64,000 nucleotides of DNA from positions 1 through 64,000 of the forward strand of contig JAIRQO010000048.1 of NCBI GenBank assembly GCA_031256435.1. The letters are read 5' to 3'. Source of the stretch: Cellulomonadaceae bacterium. GTDB lineage: Bacteria; Actinomycetota; Actinomycetes; Actinomycetales; Cellulomonadaceae. Below, in pieces: positions 35,835 to 43,535 of the stretch (the stretch's first letter is position 1; every line of letters starts with the position of its first letter). The translations under genes were made by a program, and so were the position numbers. The notes beneath the pieces were generated by a model that was not told where the DNA came from, searched no databases, and was given only the letters and a program-made list of their open reading frames with translations.

Positions 35835-36893
35835 ATGGACCCGCGCGTGCGCCTTCACTTGGGCTGGCTGCGGCTTCGCGCTGCCTTCTGGCCCGTGATC
35901 CAGGCGGGAATCGCGGCGGTGATCGCGTACCTCCTCGGCCTCCACCTCCTGGGGCACTCCACGCCATTCTTCGCCTCCATTGCCGCGTGGGCGTGCCTGG
36001 GATTCGGGTTTGACCGAAGTGCGCGCAGGATCATCGAGGTGGGCGTGGGCGTCACCCTCGGCGTCACGATGGGTGATCTGGTGGTCACCGTCATTGGGTC
36101 GGGTTGGTGGCAACTCGGGTCCGTGCTGGTGGTGACCGCGCTGCTGAGCAGGTTTGTGGATCGCGGGGCGGTGCTGGCGGCCCAGGCGGGCACTCAGGCC
36201 ATTGTGATTGTTGGGCTTCCTGCGCTGCAAGGCGGGCCGTTTGGGCGCGCGGCGGACACGGTGGTGGGGGCACTGGTGGCGTTGGCCGTGGCGCTTCTGG
36301 CTCCGGCAGACCCGCGCGCAGGGATTCGGCGCCAGGGGCAGGCCGCGCTCGCCGCCCTCGCCGAAACGGTCAACACGCTGGCCCAGGGCGTCTCCGTCCG
36401 ATCCGACGCCGAGTTTTTCCACGCCTTAGAGCAGGGCCGTCACAGTGAATCCGTGCTCGACGAATGGCTGACGCGCTCGGACGGCGCCTGCAAACTGGCA
36501 CGGTACTCGGTCAACCGCAGACACCTGAAGGATTTGGAAACACTCCGTGACCAGGCCATCCACGTGGAGCGCGCCATGAGATCCGTGCGAGTGATTGCCC
36601 GCAATGCGCCCGTGGGGATGCGGCACGCCTCCGATGCCGATTGTTCCGCGCTGGCCACCGTATTGGTGCGATTCAACAAGGACATTGTTGACTTCCGCGA
36701 GCGCCTGGGCAGCGGAGCGGACACGTCCGAATCAGCCGAGTCCTTCGTCGCACTTCATACGGAGTGCGACCCCGAAGCCGTGGGCATGGGGTATGCGGAC
36801 AACTGGGGGATTCGTGCATTAACGGCGTTGGCGCGCTCGCCGATCCGGGACTTGGCCATCGCGGCCGGGACGGACCCGCACGCGGAGGTGTGA
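35835..36893 (+). CDS. FUSC-family (aromatic acid exporter-like) membrane protein
   Basis: 352 residues from ATG 35835, preceded by a near-perfect ribosome site AAAGGAGGTG. The N-terminal half has about four to six hydrophobic segments (AAFWPVIQAGIAAVIAYLLG, a middle LGVTMGDLVVTVIG, and AADTVVGALVALAVALL) typical of FUSC/ArAE proteins; the C-terminal half (about 160-352) is soluble and helical. Relatives such as AaeB export aromatic acids, but many actinobacterial members are uncharacterised. This is a half-length FUSC protein, probably working as an oligomer. Substrate unknown. Confidence 0.75.
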   Translation: MDPRVRLHLGWLRLRAAFWPVIQAGIAAVIAYLLGLHLLGHSTPFFASIAAWACLGFGFDRSARRIIEVGVGVTLGVTMGDLVVTVIGSGWWQLGSVLVVTALLSRFVDRGAVLAAQAGTQAIVIVGLPALQGGPFGRAADTVVGALVALAVALLAPADPRAGIRRQGQAALAALAETVNTLAQGVSVRSDAEFFHALEQGRHSESVLDEWLTRSDGACKLARYSVNRRHLKDLETLRDQAIHVERAMRSVRVIARNAPVGMRHASDADCSALATVLVRFNKDIVDFRERLGSGADTSESAESFVALHTECDPEAVGMGYADNWGIRALTALARSPIRDLAIAAGTDPHAEV

Positions 36894-36941
36894 GGCGCGG
36901 GTGTGAGGCTGGGTAGGGGTACTGGCCGGCCGTCGCAGTCC

Positions 36942-37346
36942 CTAGACCTTCAGCGCGGCAGCAGCCTTGACCAGCGCCTGCAAGTCCGGGGCGCGCTTGG
37001 CAACCTCGGCAGCGGAGAAGAGTTTCACGTGCCGCACGCGCTTGGCCGCGCCCTGGAGGAGCCCGTGGGGATCGGGCAGGCTGGCACCGTCAATGAACTG
37101 GAGATTCACCCACTTGGAGTACGGCACCACGGCGCCCATCCCCCACCCGTCATACCCCCACTGCCGGGCTGCGTAGCCGATCGCGCCGTCATGTTCGTCC
37201 ACGGACACCTTGACGTCCGGCACGGTTTCGACGATGAGGCGGTGCAGCGCCAGGTACGTATGAGCGATCGCGTCCGGCTTGGTGGCCACTACCTGAGCCA
37301 GTTGCGCGTCCGTGGGTTGGTCAATGTGCGGATGAGTCTTAGCCAT
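36942..37346 (-). CDS. DUF1801 domain protein
   Basis: 134 residues, nearly all one DUF1801 (YdhG-like) domain: PDVKVSVDEHDGAIGYA, VPYSKWVNLQF, GASLPDPHGLLQG and RHVKLFSA. The family is small, cytosolic and of unknown function. ATG 37346 follows TACCCT with a 6-nt gap (37353-37358), so the transcript is likely leaderless. Confidence 0.85.
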   Translation of the reverse strand: MAKTHPHIDQPTDAQLAQVVATKPDAIAHTYLALHRLIVETVPDVKVSVDEHDGAIGYAARQWGYDGWGMGAVVPYSKWVNLQFIDGASLPDPHGLLQGAAKRVRHVKLFSAAEVAKRAPDLQALVKAAAALKV

Positions 37347-37371
37347 GCATCCAGGGTACCCCGCGCGCGTT

Positions 37372-37550
37372 GTGGGCCCGGATCACTCACGCCAGATTCG
37401 TTGTGGGCCCGGATCACATTGCGTATCAACCTTGTGGGCCCGGATCACTCACCTCAAGAGCCGCATTGAGTGAGTCATCCGGGCCCACGACGACGAAAGC
37501 CACTCCCATCCGGGCCCACGACGATAAACGGCGCAGCCATCCGGGCATCG
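37372..37550. repeat. Phased 31-bp box array D
   Basis: Forward boxes start at 37372, 37403 and 37434; inverted boxes at 37478, 37509 and 37540 (the last truncated). Core interval 44 bp with CTCACCTCAAGAG and ATTGAGTGAGTCAT. It lies between the divergent starts at 37346 and 37665. Confidence 0.88.
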
Positions 37551-37664
37551 CCGTGACGGAAAACTGCACGGAGCCATGCCAAACATCTCCGAGAAGCACG
37601 AGGCCCCACATTCGCGTTCCTTCAGTGCAATTTTCATATCAGTACCCTGTTTTAGTCTTTCCTC

Positions 37665-38870
37665 ATGGAAACAGTGACCACTCACTACACTCGTCGCATC
37701 GTCATTGGCGTGCTGGTTCTGCTGTGTGCGTTAGCAGCACCTTTCGTCTTTGCGGAAGCAACGCAAGATGACGCCTCTAGCAGTGTTGAGGATGCCGTGC
37801 TAGCCGACCCGTCACTGAGCGAAGTCCGTGCGTCTGACTGGGAGATTGCCACCGTCACCAATGCCTTGGAACTGCGAACCGCTGCCTGGGAAGCCGGCTA
37901 TCCATGTCCGTTCCGCACTGCGGAGCATAACGGTTCCGAATACTGGAGCACCAGGTGTACTTCCAGCGATGCGTTCGAATATCCGCTTTCTGAACGCAGT
38001 TTCTTGGACCAAACAACGGCGCTGAAGGAGAACCATCACAAGAGTGACGCCCTGATTGGGGATCGCTGGTTCGTCGCCGGAAAACCAGACCATCTGGCCC
38101 TGATCCAGTGCGCCGTGGGCGGCACACTCTGGCATCGTGATAGCACCTTCGGCGCCTGGGAGAACCAGCCAACGTGCGAGTCATACAATCTCCGGTCCGA
38201 GGTGGCGAACAACCGCGCCCACTCGCGTGTGGTGGTGGCAGCGGAGGAAGCGGAGGCACGAGCCGAGCATTGGCGAGAGGTTGGGATAACGGTGATTGGC
38301 ATCGTTGGCTTCCTCGCGATTTTTGGGGCGCCGGCTAGTGTGGTTGTTGTTGGGGTACGCCGCCATCACAGGCAGAAAGTTGCCGAGGCCAGAGAAAGGG
38401 CGGATGCGCAATGGCGTCTAGCACGCGAACGCGAAGCCAGCGAACGTCTATTGGCCGGGCAGCGTTCTGCCCTGGCGGACCGTCAAGCGCAGGCGCAAGC
38501 TGCGGCGGAGCGTGCTGAAAAACGCAGGGCCGCTGACGCGGCGGCGGCCCTGGAGGCGCTGTGGGTTCGCTGCCGAGACGAGGCCGATCTTGCCCTCTTT
38601 GCGTTCGACGAGCGTATTGACGCAGCCGAGGAGGAGGCCGGATTCGCGGAGGCGTTCAACGGTGAAGACGCTGTCCGTGATGTGAATCTCTCCATCACCC
38701 AGGCCCGCCGCGCACAACTTGATGCAGCACGTCTGCAACGGACCTTGACTCGCGACGCTTCGGCGTCCAGCGATCAACGTGAGAAGTGGAGCGCTGAGAT
38801 CCTCGCATTGGTCCCGCACCACACGGAAGCCCTGGAGAAGTCCTTGGTCAATGTTGAAAATGCGGGTTGA
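37665..38870 (+). CDS. Orphan two-TM protein with cytoplasmic coiled coil
   Basis: 401 residues, family not recognised. An N-terminal helix at about 11-30 (VIGVLVLLCALAAPFVFA), an outside region at about 31-205 with four cysteines (C81, C98, C149, C171) and conserved-looking Trp/Tyr, a second helix at about 207-230, then an Arg/Ala/Glu-rich coiled coil at about 238-305 and a helical tail. The topology suggests a membrane sensor or scaffold with an outer domain, but no catalytic motif is visible. ATG 37665 follows TAGTCT at 6 nt (37653-37658): probably leaderless. Confidence 0.65.
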   Translation: METVTTHYTRRIVIGVLVLLCALAAPFVFAEATQDDASSSVEDAVLADPSLSEVRASDWEIATVTNALELRTAAWEAGYPCPFRTAEHNGSEYWSTRCTSSDAFEYPLSERSFLDQTTALKENHHKSDALIGDRWFVAGKPDHLALIQCAVGGTLWHRDSTFGAWENQPTCESYNLRSEVANNRAHSRVVVAAEEAEARAEHWREVGITVIGIVGFLAIFGAPASVVVVGVRRHHRQKVAEARERADAQWRLAREREASERLLAGQRSALADRQAQAQAAAERAEKRRAADAAAALEALWVRCRDEADLALFAFDERIDAAEEEAGFAEAFNGEDAVRDVNLSITQARRAQLDAARLQRTLTRDASASSDQREKWSAEILALVPHHTEALEKSLVNVENAG

Positions 38871-38968
38871 GGGAGTGGCGGGGTTCGTGTTGGCCGCGGC
38901 GTCACCGCTCACGCCGGATATGCTGAAAGCCAGGTGAGGAAACCTATCCTGACCTGGCATTTTGTTGC

Positions 38969-39168
38969 GGCTCCGACCGGTGTGCATCGTCGCGCAATGC
39001 GCTCCTCATTCCGGGGTCCCTGCAAAGTATTCGGAGTGAAACGGAGATACTTTGTGGGGTGGAAACACCGGAGTCGCCACCTCACACAAAAGGCCCTTCG
39101 CGCAAGCGCGAGGGCCTCTCGGTTCGGTGGCTCCGACCGGTGTGCATCGTCGCGCAATGCGCTCCTCA
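38969..39168. repeat. 40-bp direct repeats containing the tRNA-Phe 3' end
   Basis: 38969-39008 and 39129-39168 are identical over 40 bp, exactly 160 bp apart. Their first 15 bp (GGCTCCGACCGGTGT) equal the 3' end of tRNA-Phe at 39223-39237. They lie downstream of the tRNA operon. No gene is seen in 38871-39221. Confidence 0.8.
39086..39119 (-). terminator. Rho-independent terminator of the tRNA-Asp/Phe operon
   Basis: On the minus strand AGGCCCTCGCGC, a TT loop and GCGCGAAGGGCCT form a strong stem followed by TTTTGTGT. It is about 100 bp past the tRNA-Phe 3' end. Confidence 0.75.
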
Positions 39169-39221
39169 GACAACGGTCTCGCCCTCGGCCTCGACTGCGA
39201 GTAAACTCGCGTCGGGCCTCG

Positions 39222-39294
39222 TGGCTCCGACCGGTGTCGATCCGGTGACCTCACGATTTTCAGTCGTGCGCTCTACCAACTGAGCTACAGAGCC
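39222..39294 (-). tRNA. tRNA-Phe (GAA)
   Basis: On the minus strand the acceptor GGCTCTG pairs with CGGAGCC; D arm GCTC/GAGC; anticodon arm CACGA-CTGAAAA-TCGTG with anticodon GAA; T arm ACCGG-ATCGACA-CCGGT. Discriminator A, no encoded CCA. It is the distal gene of a two-tRNA operon. Confidence 0.95.
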
Positions 39295-39347
39295 GAGACA
39301 CAACCGCCCAGTCCCACCGTGAGAGCAAGAACTGGGCGCCATGTCGG

Positions 39348-39421
39348 CGACCCTGACGGGACTCGAACCCGCGACCTCCGCCGTGACAGGGCGGCACGCT
39401 AACCAACTGCGCTACAGGGCC
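39348..39421 (-). tRNA. tRNA-Asp (GTC)
   Basis: Minus strand GGCCCTG acceptor paired with CAGGGTC; anticodon loop CTGTCAC gives GTC; T loop TTCGAGT; discriminator G, as expected for tRNA-Asp. No encoded CCA. 53 nt upstream of tRNA-Phe and co-oriented. Confidence 0.95.
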
Positions 39422-39465
39422 TTGGAACTCACTTACCGGACACCCCGGTCAATGAGCCGAGGAAT

Positions 39466-39494
39466 ACAGTACAACACTTTTGCCCGTTCGTGAA
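39466..39494 (-). promoter_or_regulatory. Putative promoter of the tRNA operon
   Basis: On the minus strand TTCACG (39489-39494) and TACTGT (39466-39471) are separated by 17 nt; the -10 box is about 45 nt before tRNA-Asp. Moderate match to a primary sigma promoter. Confidence 0.45.
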
Positions 39495-39617
39495 ATCGGA
39501 TTCCGAAACACGGTGCATCGGGCGCCACGCAGCGGTTCGGCATGTCCCTGGATGCGCATGACCTGCGACGACGATCCAGGTGAGCCCGCACTCCATTGCC
39601 GTCGTGCCTCTCGCGTT

Positions 39618-39917
39618 GTGGGCCCGGATCACTCCACCTCGCACCCTGGGTCCGGATCAAGTGCCCCTCATACGTTCTGGGTCCGGATCACTCCACTCCC
39701 CAACCCCGTGGGTCCGGATCAGGTGCCACCCAACCATCGTGGGTCCGGATCAGGTGCCACTTAGGCATTCTGGGTCCGGATTAGTTACCTAATGAGCGCT
39801 ATTGGGCAAGTAATCCGGACCCGCGACGAATCCCGCGCACCTCATCCGGACCCACAACGAATCCCACGCACCTCATCCGGACCCACAACGAAACCCGCGC
39901 ACCTCATCCGGACCCAG
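39618..39917. repeat. Phased 31-bp box array E (longest)
   Basis: Forward boxes start at 39618, 39646, 39677, 39708, 39739 and 39770; the first gap is 28 bp, the rest 31 bp. Inverted boxes start at 39814, 39845, 39876 and 39907. Core interval 44 bp, with TTACCTAATGAGCG and ATTGGGCAAGTAAT. All boxes except the first are of the GGGTCC/GGACCC subtype. Confidence 0.9.
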
Positions 39918-40139
39918 GAGGGTCCTGGCCTGCTCAGCGCACAGAGCCGTACCCTCAGATGTGACCTCGCCGTGACCCTGGCGTTATCGTGCTGTTACCG
40001 GACGAATCAGTATCGATCACGGACGTTGCAAATCTGTTCACATCCCAGTGCCTGGACTCCAGAATTTCTACCGTGGGGGCCGTCCGCGTGAATCAGCGCA
40101 GACGGCAATCCCGGCCGTTCGGGACACGTGAGGCCCGTC

Positions 40140-41414
40140 ATGACACTCCTCGAATTCTCCGCACCTGCCATTCCCGTGGCACTTGATCTCTGCGATTTCC
40201 CTTCCCCCACGAACCGTCGCTCGCGACCAATATTCAGAAAGCCCTGCCCGCGCCGCTCGGCCCTGGAAGATAGGTTTGAGCGCCAACTCCTTAAGAGTCA
40301 CAGATCACTGCTCCACCAACCCAAACCGAGCCTGTCGCAGACCCAACTCCCAGCACACCCATCCGGGCCCACGGCACACCCAGCACACCCATCCGGGCCC
40401 ACGGCACGCCCCACCAACCCAGCCCACTCATCCGGGCACACGGCACACCATCGCAACCCAGCACACCCATCCGGGCCCACGGCGAACTCAGCACGCCCGG
40501 CCAACCCCACGGCACACCTTCGCAATCCTCGCAACCTTCGCAATCCTCGCAACCCTCGTCACCCATCCAGCCCCACACGCCCCACCAGCCTCCCGGCAGC
40601 GTTCATCCGGCACCACAGCAACCAACTCGCCCACCTGGTGTCCCAGGCTGAGCAGGCCGGAATCGCCCTCGTTGGCGTTGGCCCCCACCTCCGCCTCGGG
40701 CCCACGTCCCTGCACGGATCGCAGGCCATGCGTCTTGCAGCCAGCCTCGCCACCCATACCTCGCGCATCCCATTCGCCTGGAGCCTCGAGCACGCCGCGA
40801 GCGCCCGCGATCTCCGCGCGCTCGCCATGTGCGCCCAGCGAAGCGGCCTCCACCGCTGGCACTGGCGCCTCCCGCCACGCCCCACGGCCAACCCCTCCCG
40901 CGCACTGGTGTCGCTCGAGCATCTCGGCCACCTCACAGCCCACACCACGCCCAACCACAAGCCGCACACTCCCACCCCACTCATCGCCACCGTCCGGCAC
41001 CCGCGAGACGTTGCCACCGCCGCCCAGTGTGCCCGCATCATCAGGCTCCACGCCGCTGACATTTCTACCGCTCTGGCCATGCGGGCGGCACTTCACCAGG
41101 CGCTCTCCCATGCCCGACGATCGTCGCAGGACATCACCATCCTCACGGAGGCGTCCGTGGTCATCGGCAATACGCCCACCCGAGCAGCGGCGCGCCGAGA
41201 CCTGATTGAGGCAACGCGGCCCACCTCACCATCCCAACTGAGGATCACAGGAACCCCGCTGGATGCCCTCGCCATCATGTCAACCTGGACTCACGCCCGC
41301 GCCACGGACGGGTGGTGGCTTCAGCCGGGCTCGCTGGAATCAGACACCCTCGCAATCATCGGGGACGTCATCCCTCACCTTCGGCCAGGCAATCTGTCAC
41401 CCGTCAGCCTGTGA
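40140..41414 (+). CDS. Degenerate luciferase-like (NtaA/SnaA-type) protein with repeat-rich insert
   Basis: About 424 codons; ATG 40140 is chosen because GTGAGG lies about 8 nt upstream (GTG 40128 is also possible). Residues about 65-150 are Pro/His/Arg-rich and partly made of repeat boxes. The rest resembles a flavin-dependent luciferase-like monooxygenase: a SQAEQAGIALVGVG segment early, IPFAWSLEH mid-way, and a C-terminal GTPLDALAIMSTW, ATDGWWLQPGS, VIPHLRPG series that fits the end of NtaA-type enzymes. It is shorter and more divergent than typical members, so activity is doubtful; it may be decaying. No partner reductase is adjacent. Confidence 0.5.
   Translation: MTLLEFSAPAIPVALDLCDFPSPTNRRSRPIFRKPCPRRSALEDRFERQLLKSHRSLLHQPKPSLSQTQLPAHPSGPTAHPAHPSGPTARPTNPAHSSGHTAHHRNPAHPSGPTANSARPANPTAHLRNPRNLRNPRNPRHPSSPTRPTSLPAAFIRHHSNQLAHLVSQAEQAGIALVGVGPHLRLGPTSLHGSQAMRLAASLATHTSRIPFAWSLEHAASARDLRALAMCAQRSGLHRWHWRLPPRPTANPSRALVSLEHLGHLTAHTTPNHKPHTPTPLIATVRHPRDVATAAQCARIIRLHAADISTALAMRAALHQALSHARRSSQDITILTEASVVIGNTPTRAAARRDLIEATRPTSPSQLRITGTPLDALAIMSTWTHARATDGWWLQPGSLESDTLAIIGDVIPHLRPGNLSPVSL
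40361..40485 (+). repeat. Box repeats inside the luciferase-like ORF
   Basis: TCCGGGCCC boxes (one degenerate TCCGGGCAC) start at 40362, 40392, 40431 and 40470, spaced 30, 39 and 39 bp, all multiples of three. They encode AHPSGPTAHP-type repeats. Downstream, CGCAATCCTCGCAACCTT micro-repeats extend to about 40560. Confidence 0.8.
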
Positions 41415-41503
41415 CCCGCCAGTCCGCAACCCACCAGCCAACCCTCAGCCAGCCAACCAGCAACAAGCCAACCCGCAACAAGCCAACCCGCAACCCGCCA
41501 GCC
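41412..41503. repeat. Low-complexity tandem repeat between convergent genes
   Basis: CAACAAGCCAACCCG is repeated at 41461-41475 and 41476-41490 and is flanked by variants (CAACCCGCCAGCC, CAACCCACCAGCC). It fills the whole gap between two convergent genes. No terminator hairpin is clear. Confidence 0.6.
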
Positions 41504-41504
41504 C

Positions 41505-42416
41505 CTAACTCTCCACAGCAGCATCGTGGTCATGCAGATGCAGGGAGGCCTCGTGGTAGGTGTTGTGCTTGGGGTTGTTGTGGTGCCAGGGCACGTCCCA
41601 GCGGTGGCAGAGCCACAGTCCCATGGCCGTCAGGATCGACGCACCCAGCAGGTTGCCAATCATCACGGGGATCTCGTTCCACAGCCACCAATCGCCAAAG
41701 GTGATCGGCGCGCCGCACAACATGGCCGTGGGCATCACAAACAGGTTCACCACGGAGTGCTCCCAGCCCAGCGCAAAGAAGAGGAAAATGGGCAGCCAAA
41801 TGGCCGCAATCTTGCCGCCGGTGGTGCGCGAAGTCATCATCATCACGCCACCCATGGACACCAGCCAGTTACACAGGAACCCGCGCAGCACGGCAAGGCC
41901 CACGCCCGCCACCAGGCCCATGGAGGCGTAATTCAGCGTCTTGTGCTCGGCCAACTCAATGATCCACGTCACCAGCGGCGCGTCCATGTGACGGCCCCAC
42001 TCGGTCACCGTGGCGTAGAACACCAGCGCAAACAGCCCGCATCCTATGATGTGCCCGCCGATGGCCACGCCGATGGATCGGGGAACGTCAATCCCGCGAG
42101 CCTCGCCGCGCCACCACGCCAGCGGCACAAACCCCATGGTGCTGGTCACCAGTTCCAATCCCAGCAACAGCACAATCACCAGCGCCGTGGGGAACACCAA
42201 CGCGCCCAGCCATGCCTGCCCGGTTTGTGTGGCTACCGTGCCGGCCAGCATCGTCGTCGCACCAAAAACAAAGGAGGCGAGCACCGCGCGGATGAGGATG
42301 GTGCGGTTGGCCTGCTTGGCTTTGTAGGCGCCCATGTTGACAATGCCGTCAACAATCAGGCTCGGCTCAACGCTCGATTCCGTGAAGATGACATGGGGTG
42401 CTGGGGTTTCGGCCAC
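41505..42416 (-). CDS. Formate/nitrite transporter family (FocA/NirC-like) channel
   Basis: Six-helix FNT channel that would move formate, nitrite or a related small anion across the membrane as a pentamer. The FNT signatures are visible: an early helix with SFVFGATTMLAG, FLCNWLVSMGG mid-protein, FFALGWEHSVVNLF and PVMIGNLLGASILTAMG near the end, and a His-rich C-terminus (WHHNNPKHN, LHLHDHD) that could bind metal. GTG 42416 is preferred because AAGGA lies about 7 nt upstream; the frame can extend to TTG 42452. No nitrite or formate enzyme is adjacent, so the substrate is open. Confidence 0.88.
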   Translation of the reverse strand: MAETPAPHVIFTESSVEPSLIVDGIVNMGAYKAKQANRTILIRAVLASFVFGATTMLAGTVATQTGQAWLGALVFPTALVIVLLLGLELVTSTMGFVPLAWWRGEARGIDVPRSIGVAIGGHIIGCGLFALVFYATVTEWGRHMDAPLVTWIIELAEHKTLNYASMGLVAGVGLAVLRGFLCNWLVSMGGVMMMTSRTTGGKIAAIWLPIFLFFALGWEHSVVNLFVMPTAMLCGAPITFGDWWLWNEIPVMIGNLLGASILTAMGLWLCHRWDVPWHHNNPKHNTYHEASLHLHDHDAAVES

Positions 42417-42513
42417 GATGCGTCCTTGCAGGTGTGGGTACTGCCGCGGCAAGTGAGGCAGGTATTTCCACCGTAACGCTGTTTGCGTCCGTGGGCATCG
42501 GTATGCTCTGACT

Positions 42514-42942
42514 GTGCCTGCCCGACGACGAACGCCCGAGCCTGTGGGTCGCGCGGCGGTGTCTGCGTGGCAGGGTGGAGAAGCCTCTCGCGCGGAGGTG
42601 CTGACTGCGGTGCGCTACACGCTGGAGGAGTTGGCGGCGCGGAATCCGGGTGGGGCTGTGGAGGTGCGCGTGCCCCCGGCGGGCGTGGTGCAGATTGGCG
42701 TGGCTGATGGGGCGGGTGGGGCTGAGGCCGGACGGGCGGTTGAGCCAGCGAGCGCTGCGAGCGACGGTCGAAACCCCCGCCACACGCGCGGGACTCCGCC
42801 GGCCGTAGTGGAAACCACGTGTGACGTGTGGTTACGCCTTGCTACGGGGGCGTTGGCATGGGATGACGCGGTGGATTCTGGCGCGGTGAGCGCTTCTGGC
42901 CGACGCGCGATTTTGCGCGATCTCCTCCCAGTAGTAGACTAG
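42514..42942 (+). CDS. Sterol-carrier (SCP2-like) family protein with repeat insertion
   Basis: 142 residues. An N-terminal AVRYTLEELAARNPGGAVEVRVPP and the C-terminal PRHTRGTPPAVVETTCDVWL..LATGALAWDDAV match the small actinobacterial sterol-carrier-like family, of unknown ligand. Between them residues about 70-90 (GGAEAGRAVEPASAASDGRN) are unlike the family and coincide with an inserted palindromic repeat (42734-42781). GTG 42514 is 6 nt after TATGCT (42502-42507), indicating a leaderless transcript. Confidence 0.8.
   Translation: MPARRRTPEPVGRAAVSAWQGGEASRAEVLTAVRYTLEELAARNPGGAVEVRVPPAGVVQIGVADGAGGAEAGRAVEPASAASDGRNPRHTRGTPPAVVETTCDVWLRLATGALAWDDAVDSGAVSASGRRAILRDLLPVVD
42734..42781. repeat. 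In-frame palindromic repeat inside the sterol-carrier gene
   Basis: GGCGGTTGAGCCAGCG, AGCGCTGCGAGCG and ACGGTCGAAACCCCCGCC: the reverse orientation of the GGTTTCGACC...GGCTCAACC family. Sense-strand orientation is the same as for the three copies in the giant gene. Confidence 0.8.
42913..42940 (+). promoter_or_regulatory. Putative tRNA-Glu promoter
   Basis: TTGCGC (42913-42918) and TAGACT (42935-42940) with a 16-nt spacer, about 42 nt before tRNA-Glu and overlapping the end of the sterol-carrier gene. Confidence 0.4.
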
Positions 42943-42982
42943 CCCGGCTGCAAGGCTCGCCCAGGCGAGTTGCGCGGTCCTG

Positions 42983-43055
42983 GCCCCCATCGTCTAGCGG
43001 CCTAGGACGCCGGCCTTTCACGCCGGTAGCACGGGTTCGAATCCCGTTGGGGGTA
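42983..43055 (+). tRNA. tRNA-Glu (TTC)
   Basis: Acceptor GCCCCCA pairs with TGGGGGT; anticodon loop CTTTCAC gives TTC; T arm CGGG-TTCGAAT-CCCG; discriminator A; no encoded CCA. Followed directly by a terminator and then by accessory-looking DNA. Confidence 0.95.
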
Positions 43056-43060
43056 CTGTA

Positions 43061-43096
43061 AACCCGCAGGTCAGAGCACCTGCGGGTTACTTTTTT
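43061..43096 (+). terminator. Rho-independent terminator after tRNA-Glu
   Basis: AACCCGCAGGT and ACCTGCGGGTT form a perfect 11-bp stem around CAGAGC, followed by ACTTTTTT. Confidence 0.92.
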
Positions 43097-43325
43097 GCCG
43101 TTCGTGCAACGTATCCGGAGTCACGCATCACAGCGTTTTGATGAGCACATCGCAGAATTCGCCGTTGTGCTTCCCAATTGCGGGCGAATTGGTGGCTTTC
43201 GGGCTCGTGAGCCGCAGGTATCGCCGTTGTGCTTCCAAACTGCGGCTAGGTTCGACGGACCGGGACCGGAGCCGTTGACAAGGCGCGGTGGGCCCGCCAA
43301 ACCCTAAACTGCAGGGGACACAATC

Positions 43326-43535
43326 CACGTCCGTGGCTGGCTTGACCAGGCGTGCCCCGCTCCGCTCCCTAACGCCGAGCACTATGAGGCCGCCTCCGTG
43401 CATGTTCCCCAAGGCAGCGAGCGTCACGGTGAGGTCGCTTCGCTCACCACGAAGCATATCGAGGACCTCCCTAGAGGTGGTACGTGACAGAATCCATATG
43501 ACAATCGCGTCAGATGTCAGGTCATTTGTCATCAA
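43326..43535 (-). pseudogene. Possible remnant of an AlbA_2/Schlafen-like domain gene
   Basis: A fragment reads LRGERSDLTVTLAALGNMHGGGLIVLGVRERSG, resembling the LAALAN-x-x-GG-x-L-x-L-GV core of AlbA_2 (divergent AAA-4) proteins. The frame then runs into unrelated sequence, and nothing like the rest of the family follows. It lies between tRNA-Glu and other accessory genes, consistent with a decayed insertion. The region 43100-43325 contains two copies of CGCCGTTGTGCTTCC (43160 and 43219) but no gene. Confidence 0.3.

Noticed and set aside
38969..39168. Extra tRNA genes or pseudo-tRNAs
   Set aside because: Only 15 bp match the tRNA-Phe 3' end; no anticodon or D arm can be formed around them.
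40128..40140. GTG 40128 as start of the luciferase-like gene
   Set aside because: It lies within the GTGAGG likely used as ribosome site for ATG 40140; not excluded, but less likely.
43128..43535. Complete 135-residue gene
   Set aside because: Only the first half resembles AlbA_2; the rest is unrelated sequence with repeats. Listed as a remnant instead.
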